Source: Ditylenchus dipsaci
Lineage: Eukaryota > Nematoda > Chromadorea > Rhabditida > Anguinidae
DNA length: 64,000 nt
Assembly (NCBI GenBank): GCA_004194705.1
Contig: SADC01001224.1
Coordinates: 124,001 to 188,000 of the forward strand
Reading direction: 5' to 3'
Positions 48,091-59,300 of this stretch are shown here, in pieces (the stretch's first letter is position 1; every line of letters starts with the position of its first letter). Both the position numbers and the translations under genes were made by a program. A model generated the notes under the pieces. That model was not told the DNA's origin. It searched no databases and worked only from the letters and a program-made list of their open reading frames with translations.

Positions 48091-48923
48091 CAAATGTTTT
48101 ACCCCGCCAAATTACTGATTTACCCCGCCAAATTATTTTTTTACCCCGCCAAATTTGAATTTTGAGCAAAATACTCGTTTACCCGCCAAATTACTGATTT
48201 ACCCCGCCAAATTTGAATTTACCCCGCCAAATTTGAATTTTCGGTGAAATACTGCAGTAAATTTTGCGGGAATTCAGATTTTATAGTCAAAAATGACTTG
48301 GATCGCTCAAAATCCCACCCCCGAGTGGCCAGAAGCCCCTGAAAGTTGGTTTTTTGGGGGTTTACTAAAGGGGGGGTAAACTTTTTGCGAAAAATCGATT
48401 GAGCGGATCAGATTTCGGGTCCGATGGGCTCAATCGCTCAGGATTCCACCTGAACCATTCTCAACCATCTTAAACCACTGTAAACCATCCCAAACTGCTC
48501 CAGACCAGTATCTAACTACCCTAAATCAGTGCTTAGGTTGGTTTAAGATAGTTGGGAATGGTTAAGGGTGGAATCCTGAGCGATTGAGCCCATCGGACCC
48601 GAAATCTGATCCGCTCAATCGATTTTTCGCAAAAAGTTTACCCCCCTTTAGTAAACCCCCAAAAAACCAACTTTCAGGGCTCCTGGCCACTCGGGGTGGG
48701 ATTTTGAGCGATCCAAGTCATTTTTGACTATAAAATCTGAATTCCCGCAAAATTTACTGCAGTATTTCACCGAAAATTCAAATTTGGCGGGGTAAATTCA
48801 AATTTGGCGGGGTAAATCAGTAATTTGGCGGGGTAAACGAGTATTTTGCTCAAAATTCAAATTTGGCGGGGTAAAAAATAATTTGGCGGGGTAAATCAGT
48901 AATTTGGCGGGGTAAATTAGTTA
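48091..48923. repeat. 830-bp palindrome with ACCCCGCCAAATT terminal arrays
   Basis: Left: six or seven TTTACCCCGCCAAATTACTGA-like units (48095-48240); right: the inverted array (48775-48920). The inner arms (48245-48470 and 48555-48770) are long, nearly perfect complements. The centre repeats TAAACCA and ACCATTC words. It lies just upstream of the USP gene. Confidence 0.85.
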
Positions 48924-49149
48924 CAGCCCAGACATTACTTATTGGCGTACCGGCATAAATATTCGGCACATATTTTAGAGAAAATATAGCTAGGATAATA
49001 GAGGTTTCGCGCTCACCTTGCCTACTTGGGTTCGAGCTTAGGTGCATTTTTTGCCGACGGAGTCATCCGTGCAAGGGCGGGAATTTAAAATATGATTTTT
49101 CATAGTTACCACGGTAATTATTAACCATACACTAGAGATGGAGGGCGAC

Positions 49150-49205
49150 GGTCATTTGGTCCCCGGTCATTTGATCCCGGTCATTTGATCCCCGGTCATT
49201 TGGTC
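49150..49205. repeat. GGTCATTTGGTCCCC minisatellite
   Basis: Four 15-bp tandem units. The interval 49206-49485 shows nothing else recognisable. Confidence 0.75.
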
Positions 49206-49485
49206 CCCAAAGCCGCCTGTTTAAATTTTTTAAATGTTTTTCCATGATGTCTTGAACGAAACCTATATCGATCCAATTTTGAGACTTGCAAATCGTTTAG
49301 CTCTTGTTTGCAAGATGCTCATGTGTTTCTAATAAGTCAAACTTCAAATATCTGGCATTACAGCTATCCGACACTCTTGGTAATTTTTCAGCCTAAATCT
49401 ACTTTATTTGACTGCAATTGGCTTATTCTTTGTTAAGCGGCATCCCTAATTATCTGACACCTCAATTATCCAGCACTCTGGGCAG

Positions 49486-50046
49486 GTATTCAGACACCGG
49501 ATCATGGATCAGGATCAAGGATAATTCTTGATCTCTGATCCGTATTCAATAGTTGGATCAGGATCAGGGATAATTTTTGATCCCTGATCCGTATTCAGAC
49601 TTCAAATCGGGTTCACGAATAATCTTCGATCCTCTATCCTGGAATCCTGATTCAGCCTAATCCGCCCTGATTCAGCCTGATCCGCCCTAATTAGCCTGAT
49701 CCGGCCTGATCCAGTCATGATCCAATCATTATCCTGCCTGATCCAGTACTGATACGGACATGACTGGATCAGGCCGCATCAGGACGGATCGTGACTGGAT
49801 CAGTCCAGATCAAAACTGGATCTGGCCGGATCAGGCTGGATTAGTCTGGCTGGATCAGGACTAGATCAGACTTGTTATCCAAAAATATTGGTAAAATAGC
49901 CTTTAAAACGCTGGATCAGAAATAATCCTGTATTCAGACTCATGATCAGGATCAAATATAATCTTTGATCCGTGATCCGTATTCAGCTACGCGGCTAGGA
50001 TCAGGATCGAGGATTATCCTTGATCATGATCCGAAGTCTGAATACC
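49486..50046. repeat. GATC-dense element (GGATCAGG words)
   Basis: The left end GTATTCAGACACCGGATCATG and the right end CATGATCCGAAGTCTGAATAC are near-complements. Between them are several dozen GATC tetramers in words such as CTGATCCAGTC, GGATCAGGATCAGGGATAA and their complements, giving many overlapping small hairpins. No coding content. Confidence 0.75.
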
Positions 50047-50423
50047 AGCCCTGAAGCTAGTCCCAAAGGATGCCGAATAAACTAGCTAAGACTGTATCTT
50101 TTTATTTTTACTTGTTTAGCGACGTTATGAATTATGAATTGCTGCCATCCAACAGAAACAAGGAGCTCCTAAAAGATCTAGTTGTAAATGGATTTACCAA
50201 TAACTGAGATCCGTTTCCCTGAAGTCATCTTATATATTTGGAAAAAATAAATAAAAAGAGACTACCCACTACGATCCCCAAAAGGAATGGAATGCATACA
50301 TAGTCAAATGAATGTGACCGGGAATTTGACCGCTTTAAAAAGCTGCACAATAACCTGGAAAAGTGTTGAAAACCCATGCAAATGTCAGGTTAATCGATGA
50401 TCCATTAGAACTGAGGTAAACTA

Positions 50424-51251
50424 CCGTATAACCTCTATTAAACGGACACCCTCCAATAAACGGACACCCTCTAATAACGGGCACCCCGAGGTAGGGTTGA
50501 AAATTAAACGGGCACCCTCTAATAAACGGGCACCCCCGAGGTAGGGTTGAAAATTAAACGGGCACCCTCTAATAAACGGGCACCCTAAAAGAGTCATTTT
50601 ACCTACACCTTGACAAATAAATCAAAGAATTCGATGATTTTACTTAACATTTTGTATAATATTCAATCAAACGACAACTCTTCCCAAAACAACAATTCAT
50701 CATCATTAACAATATCTTCGAAGTTTGCATTAATGTTAATTCTGAGTTCTTGCTCCCTGTCTTCTTTTTCTTGAAATGCCTCTTCGATGTCGTGCATTCC
50801 GTCCTTGGCCATTTTTTCATCCTTGGCCAATCCATTCAGCTAGATGCACATCGAGATCCGGGTTGTTGACTTGCCTGCCACCACCATCAAGACGCTTTCG
50901 TTTGGAACCACCGGCTGTGTCGTTGCTAAAACAAAATTAGACAAAAAATATTCCATGTTTGGTAAAAAATCTTTTTCCAATTCACGAGTTGGTGGCCGTG
51001 GCCGCTGGAGACACTGCAAGCAAAAAATTATGATTGAATGATTGTTGCAAAACAAAACGAAAGGTGAAGAGTAAAAAAAACAAACGACCAAACAAAAATA
51101 TTTTCAAAAAATTGACAAGATACAAAAATTTCAAGCTGAAAAATAATCGGGCACCCTCCAATAAACGGACACCCTCTAATAAACGGCACCCCCGAGGGGG
51201 GGGGGGGGTTGAAAATTAAACGGGCATGCCCGTTTAATAGAGGTTATACGG
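50424..51251 (-). mobile_element. Deletion derivative of a pogo-type transposon
   Basis: TA-flanked (50422-50423, 51252-51253) with ends CCGTATAACCTCTATTAAAC and complement, followed by arrays of CTCTAATAAACGGGCACCC. It is the same family as the coding-free MITE at 2447-2686, and this copy retains transposase sequence. Confidence 0.82.
50650..50935 (-). pseudogene. pogo-type transposase remnant (N- and C-terminal pieces fused)
   Basis: After an intron-like ...TTTTGTTTTAG the minus strand reads NDTAGGSKRKRLDGGGR, then QVNNPDLDVHLAEWIGQ and a stop. 'KRKRL.GGGR...PeLE..L.eWI' is the junction between the two helix-turn-helix domains of pogo/CENP-B transposases. In another frame comes GMHDIEEAFQEKEDREQEL and DDELLFWEELSFD-stop, resembling a transposase C-terminus. 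The catalytic domain is missing. Confidence 0.65.
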
Positions 51252-51767
51252 TATATAAAAAATTAAATGATAGGAGTTTTTCACATGGAAAAAAGATTAA
51301 ATTAAAAATTTTTATTACGAAGAGAGTTGACTGTATTCACCCAAATGAACCCAGAGGACACCCAAAAGACTTTACATCCAGATTGAATTAAGACCATTGA
51401 GGATAAATCTGAACCATTTTACTAATAACGGAGGCATTGGTAGTGGATCCCGACTATTGAAAGTGGGTTAGGACCACTAAAAGTCAATCTGAACCATTTA
51501 GGGTGGATTTGGACCACTGAGGGTGGATCTGGATCATTGAGGATGAATGGGGTATCACCAAGCTTAAATTTAGGAAAATGGGCCACTGAGGTGGAAAATG
51601 GGAACAGGCGGATAGCGGAACGGGATTTTTGGCCAAAATAAAAGACGGGAACGTGATTTTCTGTTTGAAAAAAAAGGGATCCCGGCCGGAGCCCGCCTGA
51701 AAAACGAAATTTTTATTAAGTCGTTAGTTAGACAGTAAAAGTGGCTCCAGCGGGGGGGTTTATTCAA

Positions 51768-53420
51768 CAGACGGAAATTTCAAAAAGCGGATAATTCAAC
51801 AGTAGATAATTCAACAGCCGGATTATTCAAAAACCGGACAATTCAACAGCGGACAATTTAAAAAGCGGATAATTCAACAGAGTAATTTTCCACAGTCGGA
51901 TTATTCACAGGGATGGCCATTTGTATCCTAAGTGGTCAAAATAGGATACAAAATAGGAACACAAATGTGCCTATTTGTGCCTAAATGTTCCTATAATGAT
52001 ATAGTGGAATGTGCTTAAATTATGGAATGTGCCTACTTTAGGCCATTCCTATTCAATTTTGTACCCTTTTAGGAACATTCCTTGATATAGGTCCTGTTTC
52101 TTTTAGGTATGTACCTATTTTAGGCACATACCTATTTAATTTTGTACCCTTTTAGGAACATTCTTTCATGTAGGTGTTGTTCCTTATAAGGATATGGCTT
52201 ATTTTTTCATAATACCTTTTTTGAAATATCAGTTTCATTGAATGTGAGAATGTGTCAGAATGTGAGGTTTCCTGTAGAAAAGAAGTTATGGAAAATTCGT
52301 GTTGCAACTCATATATTGATTTTGAATATTTTGTCACGTTTTTTACAATAAACTATTGCTGCATTTAGTCACTAAATTTTAGTGCCAAAATAATCGTGAG
52401 ATTCTGTTCGTTCTTTTTTGATCATTGAGTTATATCTTATCTCTACACAAAGTTATGGCTCGTAGAAGCCAGGGTAGGACATTTGGAAAGTACCTAGTTC
52501 AACAAACAAGTTGTGATTTATCTTAACTTTTCAAAACCAAAAAGTCTATTTTTTAAACTATTAGAAAGCTGGACTCTTGGCAGTCATTTTGGTGTATTGT
52601 GAGCGTGTGTGCAGTATAAAAATCACGACGCACCACTTGAAAACCTTTGGGTATCTAGTTGTATTTTCACCATGTACAATTTGTTACCTTCTGGGCCCTT
52701 TTTCACCTACTTGATCCATCATTGAAGCGAAAAGGACCCGCGCCATCATGTTCAGCATGAAATTCTGCGTCAGAATCAGCAACTCTTAAAGCCGGCCGTT
52801 CTCGTGTTAACTGTTTATTTGTAACGCAGTTTTGTAAAGAAAAAATAAATAAAATATAAAAACAAATTTTGAAGGTTCAAACAAGCGGCGGAGGCAGCGG
52901 CGGTGACTGAAAAAGAGCGGCGGAGACAGCGGCGCAGACTAAAAATGGAGCAGCGGCGGCTAAAAAATGCAGCGGCGAACGGCGCGGCGAGCGGCGCCGC
53001 TCGTCAAGCATGTCTGCTAATATTACTCAATAAAATGGTTAATACATAAAAAGGCATAACAAGCACAATTTTCAAAAAAAAAAAACAGTGTTCCTAACAG
53101 GAGCAACACCTACATAAAGGAATGTTCCTAAAAAAGGAACAAAATAAAATAGGCATGTGCCTAAAATAGGCACATACCTAAAAGAAACAGGACCTATATC
53201 AAGGAATGTTCCTAAAAAGGGTATAAAATTAAATAGGTATGTGCCTAAAATAGGCACATTCCACCATGTTATCACACAGGCACATTTAGGCACAAATGGG
53301 TACATTTTTGTGTGCCTATTTTGTGGCCTATTTTGACTACTTAGGATACAAATGGCCATCCCTGATTATTCAAAAACCGGATAATTGAACAGCGGATTAT
53401 TCAACAGTCGGAGTTTTCAT
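51768..53420. repeat. TTATTCAACAG-repeat element split by a hAT-like element
   Basis: Left (51770-51900): tandem GCGGATAATTCAACAG units. Right (53365-53415): two or three further units. The same words, inverted, are at 61105-61200 next to a tRNA-like head and 'AATAAACCACCCGCC', which matches the left edge 'GGGGGGGTTTATT'. The copy here was opened by the insertion at 51908-53364. Confidence 0.65.
51908..53364. mobile_element. 1.46-kb non-autonomous hAT-like element
   Basis: Ends CAGGGATGGCCATTTGTATCC and complement; ATTATTCA duplicated on both sides (51900-51907, 53365-53372). CAGGG-type ends and an 8-bp duplication are hAT hallmarks. The subterminal regions repeat TTTTAGGCACATACCTATTT in both orientations. 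The interior contains a CGGCGG-rich block (52884-53008) and no transposase frame. Confidence 0.88.
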
Positions 53421-53724
53421 CAATAATTGTTTTAACCCACTTTTTGACAACGTATCGAGCTGATTTTTTTCTGGATCAGTTCCTCTCAGCTATTTCTATT
53501 GATCCAGAAAAAAATCATCAGGACTTTATATATGCATCGCCTTTTGTCGAAAGTTGTAGTCCCTCTGGGGGTGTTTTAATTTACTTTTTCAGTAACTTTT
53601 TTGACTATTAGGTCCAAAAATCATCGAGCAATCGATTGCAATCATTTCCAGCACTGCTTTGCTGTCATAAACTGCCTCAATTTTGCGATTTTCGGCAATG
53701 ACTACCAAAATTAAAGGAAACTAG

Positions 53725-53975
53725 CCAAAATGACACAGCTAATTTTAATCCAGTGGAGTCCAGCGAATTGCCAGTGGAAGTCCACCAAATTACCAATGGA
53801 CCCCCATCGACTGCCAGTGGCAATTTGGTAACTTCCACGGGCAATTAGTGGTGTACCACTGGTAATTTGGTGGTGTACCACTGGCAATTCGGTGGCGTAC
53901 CAATGGCAATAGGTGGTGTACCACTGGCAATTTGGTGGACTACCAGCGGCAATTCAATGGACTTCCACTAGAAAA
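53725..53975. repeat. CCAGTGGCAATTTGGTGG repeat, half element
   Basis: Begins CAGCTAATTTTAATCCAGTGG and continues as inverted and direct GTACCACTGGCAATT units. The outer sequence equals the right end of 60131-60445 (CCACTGG...TTAAAATTAGCTGTGG), so both belong to one family. It is followed directly by a tRNA-like head. Confidence 0.65.
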
Positions 53976-53981
53976 AAAATT

Positions 53982-54058
53982 CGGTCAATCCCAAGTGGAA
54001 TCGAACTATAGACTGTTGAACCAGTGCCTAACGACTTACCCACTAGACCACTACGTCG
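53982..54058 (-). repeat. tRNA-like SINE head or tRNA pseudogene
   Basis: The minus strand reads ACGTAGTGGTCTAGTGGGTAAG (A-box-like) and, 40 nt later, ATAGTTCGATTCCACTTGGG (good B-box). About 75 nt separate the limits, as in a tRNA, but the acceptor ends do not pair. Best tRNA-like unit in the window. Confidence 0.6.
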
Positions 54059-54059
54059 T

Positions 54060-54838
54060 TTTTATTGGTAAAGTAGAACTTGGCTTATATACCTTATTTC
54101 CGACTTTTCTTGCGTTTATTGTTTAGGACAAATCCATACCGCTCAAGTTTATTTAAAAGCCCAAGAAACCCAGTCTTGGTCGTTCGTTATGCGAGATTAT
54201 TACAGGAATGGGAGGTTTGTATAAGAGGGCTGGGAGAAGCTGCATGTTAAATCATTCTTAGATAAGTAATGGATACTATGAAGTTTGATCGTGAGATCTT
54301 TCTTCTTATCTCAAAAAATTCATTTTTTGTTACTTATGATTTTCGGGAACCGGCCAGTTAGTAACTACTTTTTTAATTGAACGTGTGATTGGAATAATGT
54401 TTAAAGGGAGGGGGAGGGATACAAATACTAATGCGAATATTTTGAACTCACAGATTTGATTCCCAGTGGATGAATAATTTTTATAAATTTTTACTCTACA
54501 TTCTAGGACGAAAACTTTCGAGCAATCAATTGCAATCATTTCTGCACTGATTTACTGTCACTTAATGCCCTAATTTTGCGATCTCATGCAAATGACCATT
54601 AAAATAAAGGTGAACCGGTACAATGATACGTACTTAGTTGTGTGCCGCCTAAATCTCTACCAATTTTATTTATTTCTCAACTCGTTTAGTAACTTTTTAG
54701 ACTCAGAATTCCATGAGGAATCAGAACGAAAATTTCCACAGCAAAGTCACTTCAGAAATATGGGTAACTTGCGAAGGTTTGAATAAGGAATGAAAGAGTA
54801 TCATCGAGGGGTAAGATTTCGGCATTATTAGGGGTTGA
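54060..54838. other. No recognisable gene; AT-rich intergenic DNA
   Basis: I see only a partial duplicate: the segment TCATTTTTTGTTACTTATGATTTTCGGGAACCGGCCAGTTAGTAAC near 54312 recurs at about 56308. Otherwise nothing is structured. Confidence 0.5.
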
Positions 54839-54927
54839 CCGACATTTGCGCGCCAACACTTGCGCGCCGACACTTACGCGCCGTGACTTTGCGCACTGAC
54901 ATTTGCGCGCGACATTTGCGCACGATG
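54839..54927. repeat. GACATTTGCGCGCC minisatellite
   Basis: Six degenerate 14-15-bp units (ACACTTGCGCGCCG and variants) in otherwise AT-rich DNA. Confidence 0.8.
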
Positions 54928-55042
54928 AAACACCATGACAAAACTTTTTGTAGCCAAAGTATATGAAAAAAATTGCCTATCCAGGTGGACATCCAGATTC
55001 ACCACTTGTACCAGAATATGGATTGAGTGAACAAAACAGTTA

Positions 55043-56166
55043 GCGTATTTCCTCTAATAGAAGCCCCGGGCTTCTATTTTATGGATGCCCTCCAGGGGGC
55101 TTATATTAGAGGGGAGGGGCTTGTATTAGAGGGGGCTTTTATTTTTTAAACTCGCCGCGCGGAAGGCGCGGAAAAAATTTGAGTCATAATTTTTTTACGC
55201 CATCCTCTGATCGCTTATAATTTTCTATATAACATTGTTGAAAAAGCGTTTAAACATCAAAAGCACTGATTCTATATTCGTAGTTTACCCACTGTTTCTC
55301 TCGGAGGCGTTCTAGCTAAATTTATTTTGGGCGTATTGGAATTTCGCAGCAAATTATCTTAATTTTTCAGCAAATTTTGTTTCAACTTTTCTATTAGTTT
55401 ACATATACTTTTTATGAAATTATTAACACCATTGTGTAGCTAAAGTGTCATTTAGAGTAATAACTTTGCAGAATATCTGAGAATAGCCTCTGGATGGCCA
55501 AGGCCAAACCACATGGGGGATCAAGCGAAAATTGTGTTTTTCACATTATATATCAAACAAATTCCTATAAAAAATTGAGTCGTTCTGCGTTCATGGAATT
55601 TCAAAATTTGTCCTAGACAAAAAGTTATGGCCTATTAAAAGTGTTCGAATTTCTCGACTCACCCTGTACTTTTCGAAGGTAAAAAATCAGAAAGAAAAAA
55701 GTGAGACAAAAATTTGCTCCGAAATCAAGATAATTTTCTGCGAAATATCGTTATGCCTTCTTTTTATGTGACCTATGCTGCCGACTTATTTTCTTGTTCC
55801 TCAAACGTAAACCGACGTCACTTCGTATCGTTTGTTGCTGATTTTCTGCTGATAATTACTGCATAAAGCAACTTTTTCAAGCCAACAAAATACCCGCTAA
55901 AATAGTACTCGATGTAGTTTTTGCTTTGAAATTCACTCATTCACAAGCATTCCAGCGATCCACTTCGAAAGATGCGCTTGCCAAATACATAAAGACATTC
56001 TTTATATCTTTTACCACCTTTAGCAACACCTATTTATCGAAAAAAAGTTGATTCTGGGGTTTATATAAAAAAGGGGCTTATGTTTTTAGGATACCCACTA
56101 GAGGGGGGGGGCTTATATTAGACGGGGGCTTATAATAGGAGGGGGCTTCTATTAGAGAAAATACGG
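55043..56166. repeat. 1.1-kb TA-flanked element, CTCTAATAGAAGCCCC ends
   Basis: TA at 55041-55042 and 56167-56168; ends (C/G)CGTATTTCCTCTAATAGAA and TTCTATTAGAGAAAATACGG, then arrays of AGGGGGCTTATATTAGA. It is the long relative of 31446-31675. The interior (55150-56040) has no frame that I recognise as transposase. Confidence 0.82.
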
Positions 56167-57217
56167 TAACTTCTTTATTTCAACCTATACACTAGGTATC
56201 CATTCATCAGAGTTATCTATTGATCTCCATATATCTCCATCCACCTAAACCACCTGGGCATTGAATACTACTACCTAGGCCCTCCACCTGAGTATGTGCT
56301 AAGAATTCATTTTTTGTTACTTATGATTTTTGGGAACCGGCCAGTTAGTAACGACTTTTTTAATTTTCTCCGTGTCGCGCACGGGCATGCTCCTTTGACG
56401 TTTTTCGAATTTCGATCATGACTCGAGTTCGTTTCTTCTCTGTATGATATCTCAAATAAAGGCTTAAAATCTTGGCTACATTTTAGTTTATGAAACATAT
56501 GTTTTATAGTAAAAAGTCAGAAAATTTCGAAGAAAACCAGTTAGAGGAAAACCACCAAAACGATTGATTTTCGAAAAGTTAGCCTATATTACGCTGAATA
56601 CCAGCACCAGCAGGTGTGAAATCATGCTCTGGTGATATTGTTAGATGGTCAAGAGTGTGCAGGTTTCAAAAAAACAAAAAAATTTCAAACCTAACATTCG
56701 AAAATTTTTGAACCCGAACTTCGAATCTAACTGACCATTCGAAAACTTTCGAACTCAAACTTCGAATCGAATGTTCAAAAATTTCGAATGTTTGACAGCC
56801 CTATTTTATAAATTAAGTATGCTAAACACGAATCCGGTGTTAGAGTTCTGTTTTTGCCTAGCAGGGACGTCAAAATGAATTTTTCGCAGAGTTATCCGTT
56901 ACAGAATTATAGAAGTTGCCTCCTGAGGCATTTGCTGGTTAGTCAACTACCGTGTAATGAATGAAAAATTGCTTGGAGTTGTGTCTCGATCCAGGTTTGA
57001 GGGTACAGTCGAACCTCGATATAACGTACCCCCTGGGGGCCAGGCAAAGGGGTACGTTATATCGAGGGCAGAAACCAAATAGATGACAGGTGTACGTTAT
57101 ATCAAGGGTTTGTAAAATATTCAGGTGATGTCTCTTTACTCTTCTTACCGCCAGCACATTTGTCACTTGTAATCATTACGATATGCATTTTGCTGTACCT
57201 AACTTTAACCCTAAAAC

Positions 57218-57758
57218 GGTACTTCTTTAGTTTACATCACACCTCAAATTTTTCGATTTTCTTGCAAATTTTGTTTGAAATTTTTTGTTTGCTCGTTCAT
57301 TTTTCATCCGTCATTTTATCCTTTCCGGTTTCAGTATGGACGAACTTCGAAGCTTCACTCTCTCAAAGCTCTACAACAACTTGCTCAAGTGGACTGTTGA
57401 GGATTTCGTGGAGTGGTTTCAACATCTCAAACTCCTTCACTCGTTTCGAACTTGCGTGTGTGGATCCAAAATGCGCCTTCGAAGCAAAAAGGACGATAAA
57501 ACTTATCCGATGTGGCAATGCCCGATCAAAAAGTGTCGAAAAGAAAAAGGGCTCCTTGTTGGTACGTTCTTTGAAGGTGGTCATCTGTCTTTAAAAGAGG
57601 TTTGTCTTTTTTTCTTGGTTGGTTACTGAATTTTGTTTCAGATATTTCAATTGTCTTAATTCTGATGCCACGATATGGGATAAGGAAATATATAAGGGAA
57701 TAAAAAATTTGCAAGAAAATCGAAAAAAATGAGGTGTGATGTAAACTAAAGAAGTACC
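57218..57758 (+). mobile_element. Merlin-type DNA transposon, internally deleted
   Basis: Ends GGTACTTCTTTAGTTTACAT and exact complement extending inward about 28 bp; perfect 8-bp duplication CCTAAAAC at 57210-57217 and 57759-57766. An 8-bp duplication plus an IS1016/ISXO2-type transposase start defines Merlin. Only the first part of the gene remains. Confidence 0.9.
57336..57658 (+). pseudogene. Merlin (ISXO2/IS1016-like) transposase N-terminus
   Basis: ATG at 57336 opens MDELRSFTLSKLYNNLL, then a zinc ribbon: CVCGSKMRL...MWQCPIKKCRK, followed by VGTFFEGGHLSLKE, the family's 'SxFxxSKLxL' block. A 43-nt intron (GTTTGTC...TTTCAG, 57600-57642) is followed by IFQLS and a stop where the family has a long DDE domain. 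The catalytic domain is deleted, so this copy could move only in trans. Confidence 0.85.
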
Positions 57759-57854
57759 CCTAAAACTACGGCAAGGTCTTTTTACATCGTAGCAAACTTT
57801 GTGTTTTTTTAATAAACTGCAAAGGAATCACCATTTTTGATATTTATCTTTATT

Positions 57855-58039
57855 CAGTCGACTCTCCCAATAACTAACCCCCTGAATAACGAACTCTCTC
57901 AATAACGAACACTTTTTTTGGTTTAGTTTGGTTAGATTTTCGACAAAGTACTTATAACGGACCTTCTCAATAACGAACTCTCTCAATAACGAACACCTAG
58001 AGTCGGTCCCCAGGGGGTTCGTTATTGGAGAGTCGAGTG
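57855..58039. repeat. Small Tigger-like MITE (AATAACGAAC word)
   Basis: Begins CAGTCGACTCTCCCAATAAC, repeats CTCTCAATAACGAAC, has the central GTCGGTCCCCAGG near its right end and closes GTTATTGGAGAGTCGAGTG before TA. 185 bp. Confidence 0.75.
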
Positions 58040-58683
58040 TATATCAATTTTTCATGCTCTTTCTGTCTGTGTAATCAGATTTTTATTTTTTACGCAAAAA
58101 AGTGAATGTTTTAAGGCGTTTAAAAATAGGTTCAAAACTGATGTTGTTTAAGCAAGGCCAATTCTGGCTGTTGGCGAGGCAAACCTCGATACTTTTAATT
58201 TAGGGAGGTAGCACAAAGATAGGCTGATATATTTCATCAAACAGTTTTGATTTATATTTCGCTTCGGCTTTGGAGTACTCATCGAAACTAAAAGGGAAAC
58301 ATTTAATGACTACAGAAAATATTGCAGAAGCAGAAAAAGAGCAAAAACTGTATGAAATTCGTAAATATAACACACTATTTTTCAAGGGTACGTTATAGCG
58401 AGGGTAACGTAAAGGTCAGTGTTATCTGCAAAGGGTACGTTATATAAAGGGGTACGTTAGATCAAGGGTACGTTATAGCGGGGTAAACTTATTGTAATTT
58501 AAAGTAAATTCACCCAAATGGTCTCAAGGGGTACGTTATATCGAGTGGTACGTTATATTGAGGGTACGTTATATCGAAGTTTGACTGTACAAACTTTTGA
58601 CAAATTCAATCAAGATCGAACGATATCGTAATCAACGAGACTTTAATTATTTAAATAACAAGACCGTATTTCACGTTTAAAAA

Positions 58684-59300
58684 ATGGCATGCCCATGCTA
58701 ATGGGTGTACCATTTCTCATCCTTCGAAACCTGGAATTATTGCGAATTCGAACTTAATAAATTCGAATTAAAAAATTTGCACAATGCACTATTGGAACTT
58801 TTACCAATTGGGATTTGAAAATTGGCGCAACTCCAAACTCGTCCAAAAAGCAACTTGATTTCTTACCAACTAGGCCAAAAGCATTCTGATTTTTTTACCA
58901 ATTGGGCCAAATAGCAATTTAAATTTTGATAGATTGCGCCAAAGTCACCGTTCTAGTGTTAAAGAGTCCCCCGATCTTTCTTTTTCATCGGTTTATCCCT
59001 GTATAGTTTATCCCTGTATATGAATTAAAGTGGTTTACGGTGATTTGCATAGTATGAGTATTCGGCCCAGTTGATAAAATACTAATTAGTGTTTGGCCCA
59101 GTTAGTAAAAAATCAAATCAATTTTGGCCCAGTTGGTGAAAAATAAAAATGCTTTTCGGCCCAGTTAGTAAGTAATCAAGATGATTTTGGCCCAGCTATG
59201 GCATTGTGCCAGTTATCTTTAATCGGATTAATAAAGTTTGAATTTGCAAGAATTCCGATTAGGAAAAGACGGGGTTTGGTACATCCCATGCTAATAAGTG
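58684..59300. repeat. TTGGCCCAGTTGGTAAAAAATC inverted arrays
   Basis: The left half has ACCAATTGGGCC units and the right half has five GGCCCAGTTAGTAAAAAATC units in the opposite sense. The outer parts ATGCCCATGCTAATGGGTGTACC and GGTACATCCCATGCTAATAAG pair imperfectly. Confidence 0.6.

Larger units (their letters stand above)
57006..58587. mobile_element. Tigger-like element hosting two nested elements
   Basis: TA-flanked; ends CAGTCGAACCTCGATATAAC and GTTATATCGAAGTTTGACTG, followed inward by repeats of GGGTACGTTATATCGAGGG. The minus strand near 57175-57130 reads SDKCAGGKKSKE, close to the GERCTSGKKSKER block of the intact Tigger, so a transposase remnant is likely. It is interrupted by a Merlin-like element (57218-57758) and a small MITE (57855-58039). 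Confidence 0.75.

Noticed and set aside
55150..56040. Possible transposase in the 1.1-kb TA element
   Set aside because: No HTH or DDE block could be found in any frame by eye; left as non-coding.
58200..58290. Minus frame FDEYSKAEAKYKSKLFDEIY inside the 57006 element
   Set aside because: It looks protein-like but lies on the wrong side of the SDKCAGGKKSKE remnant for a Tigger C-terminus, so I could not assign it.
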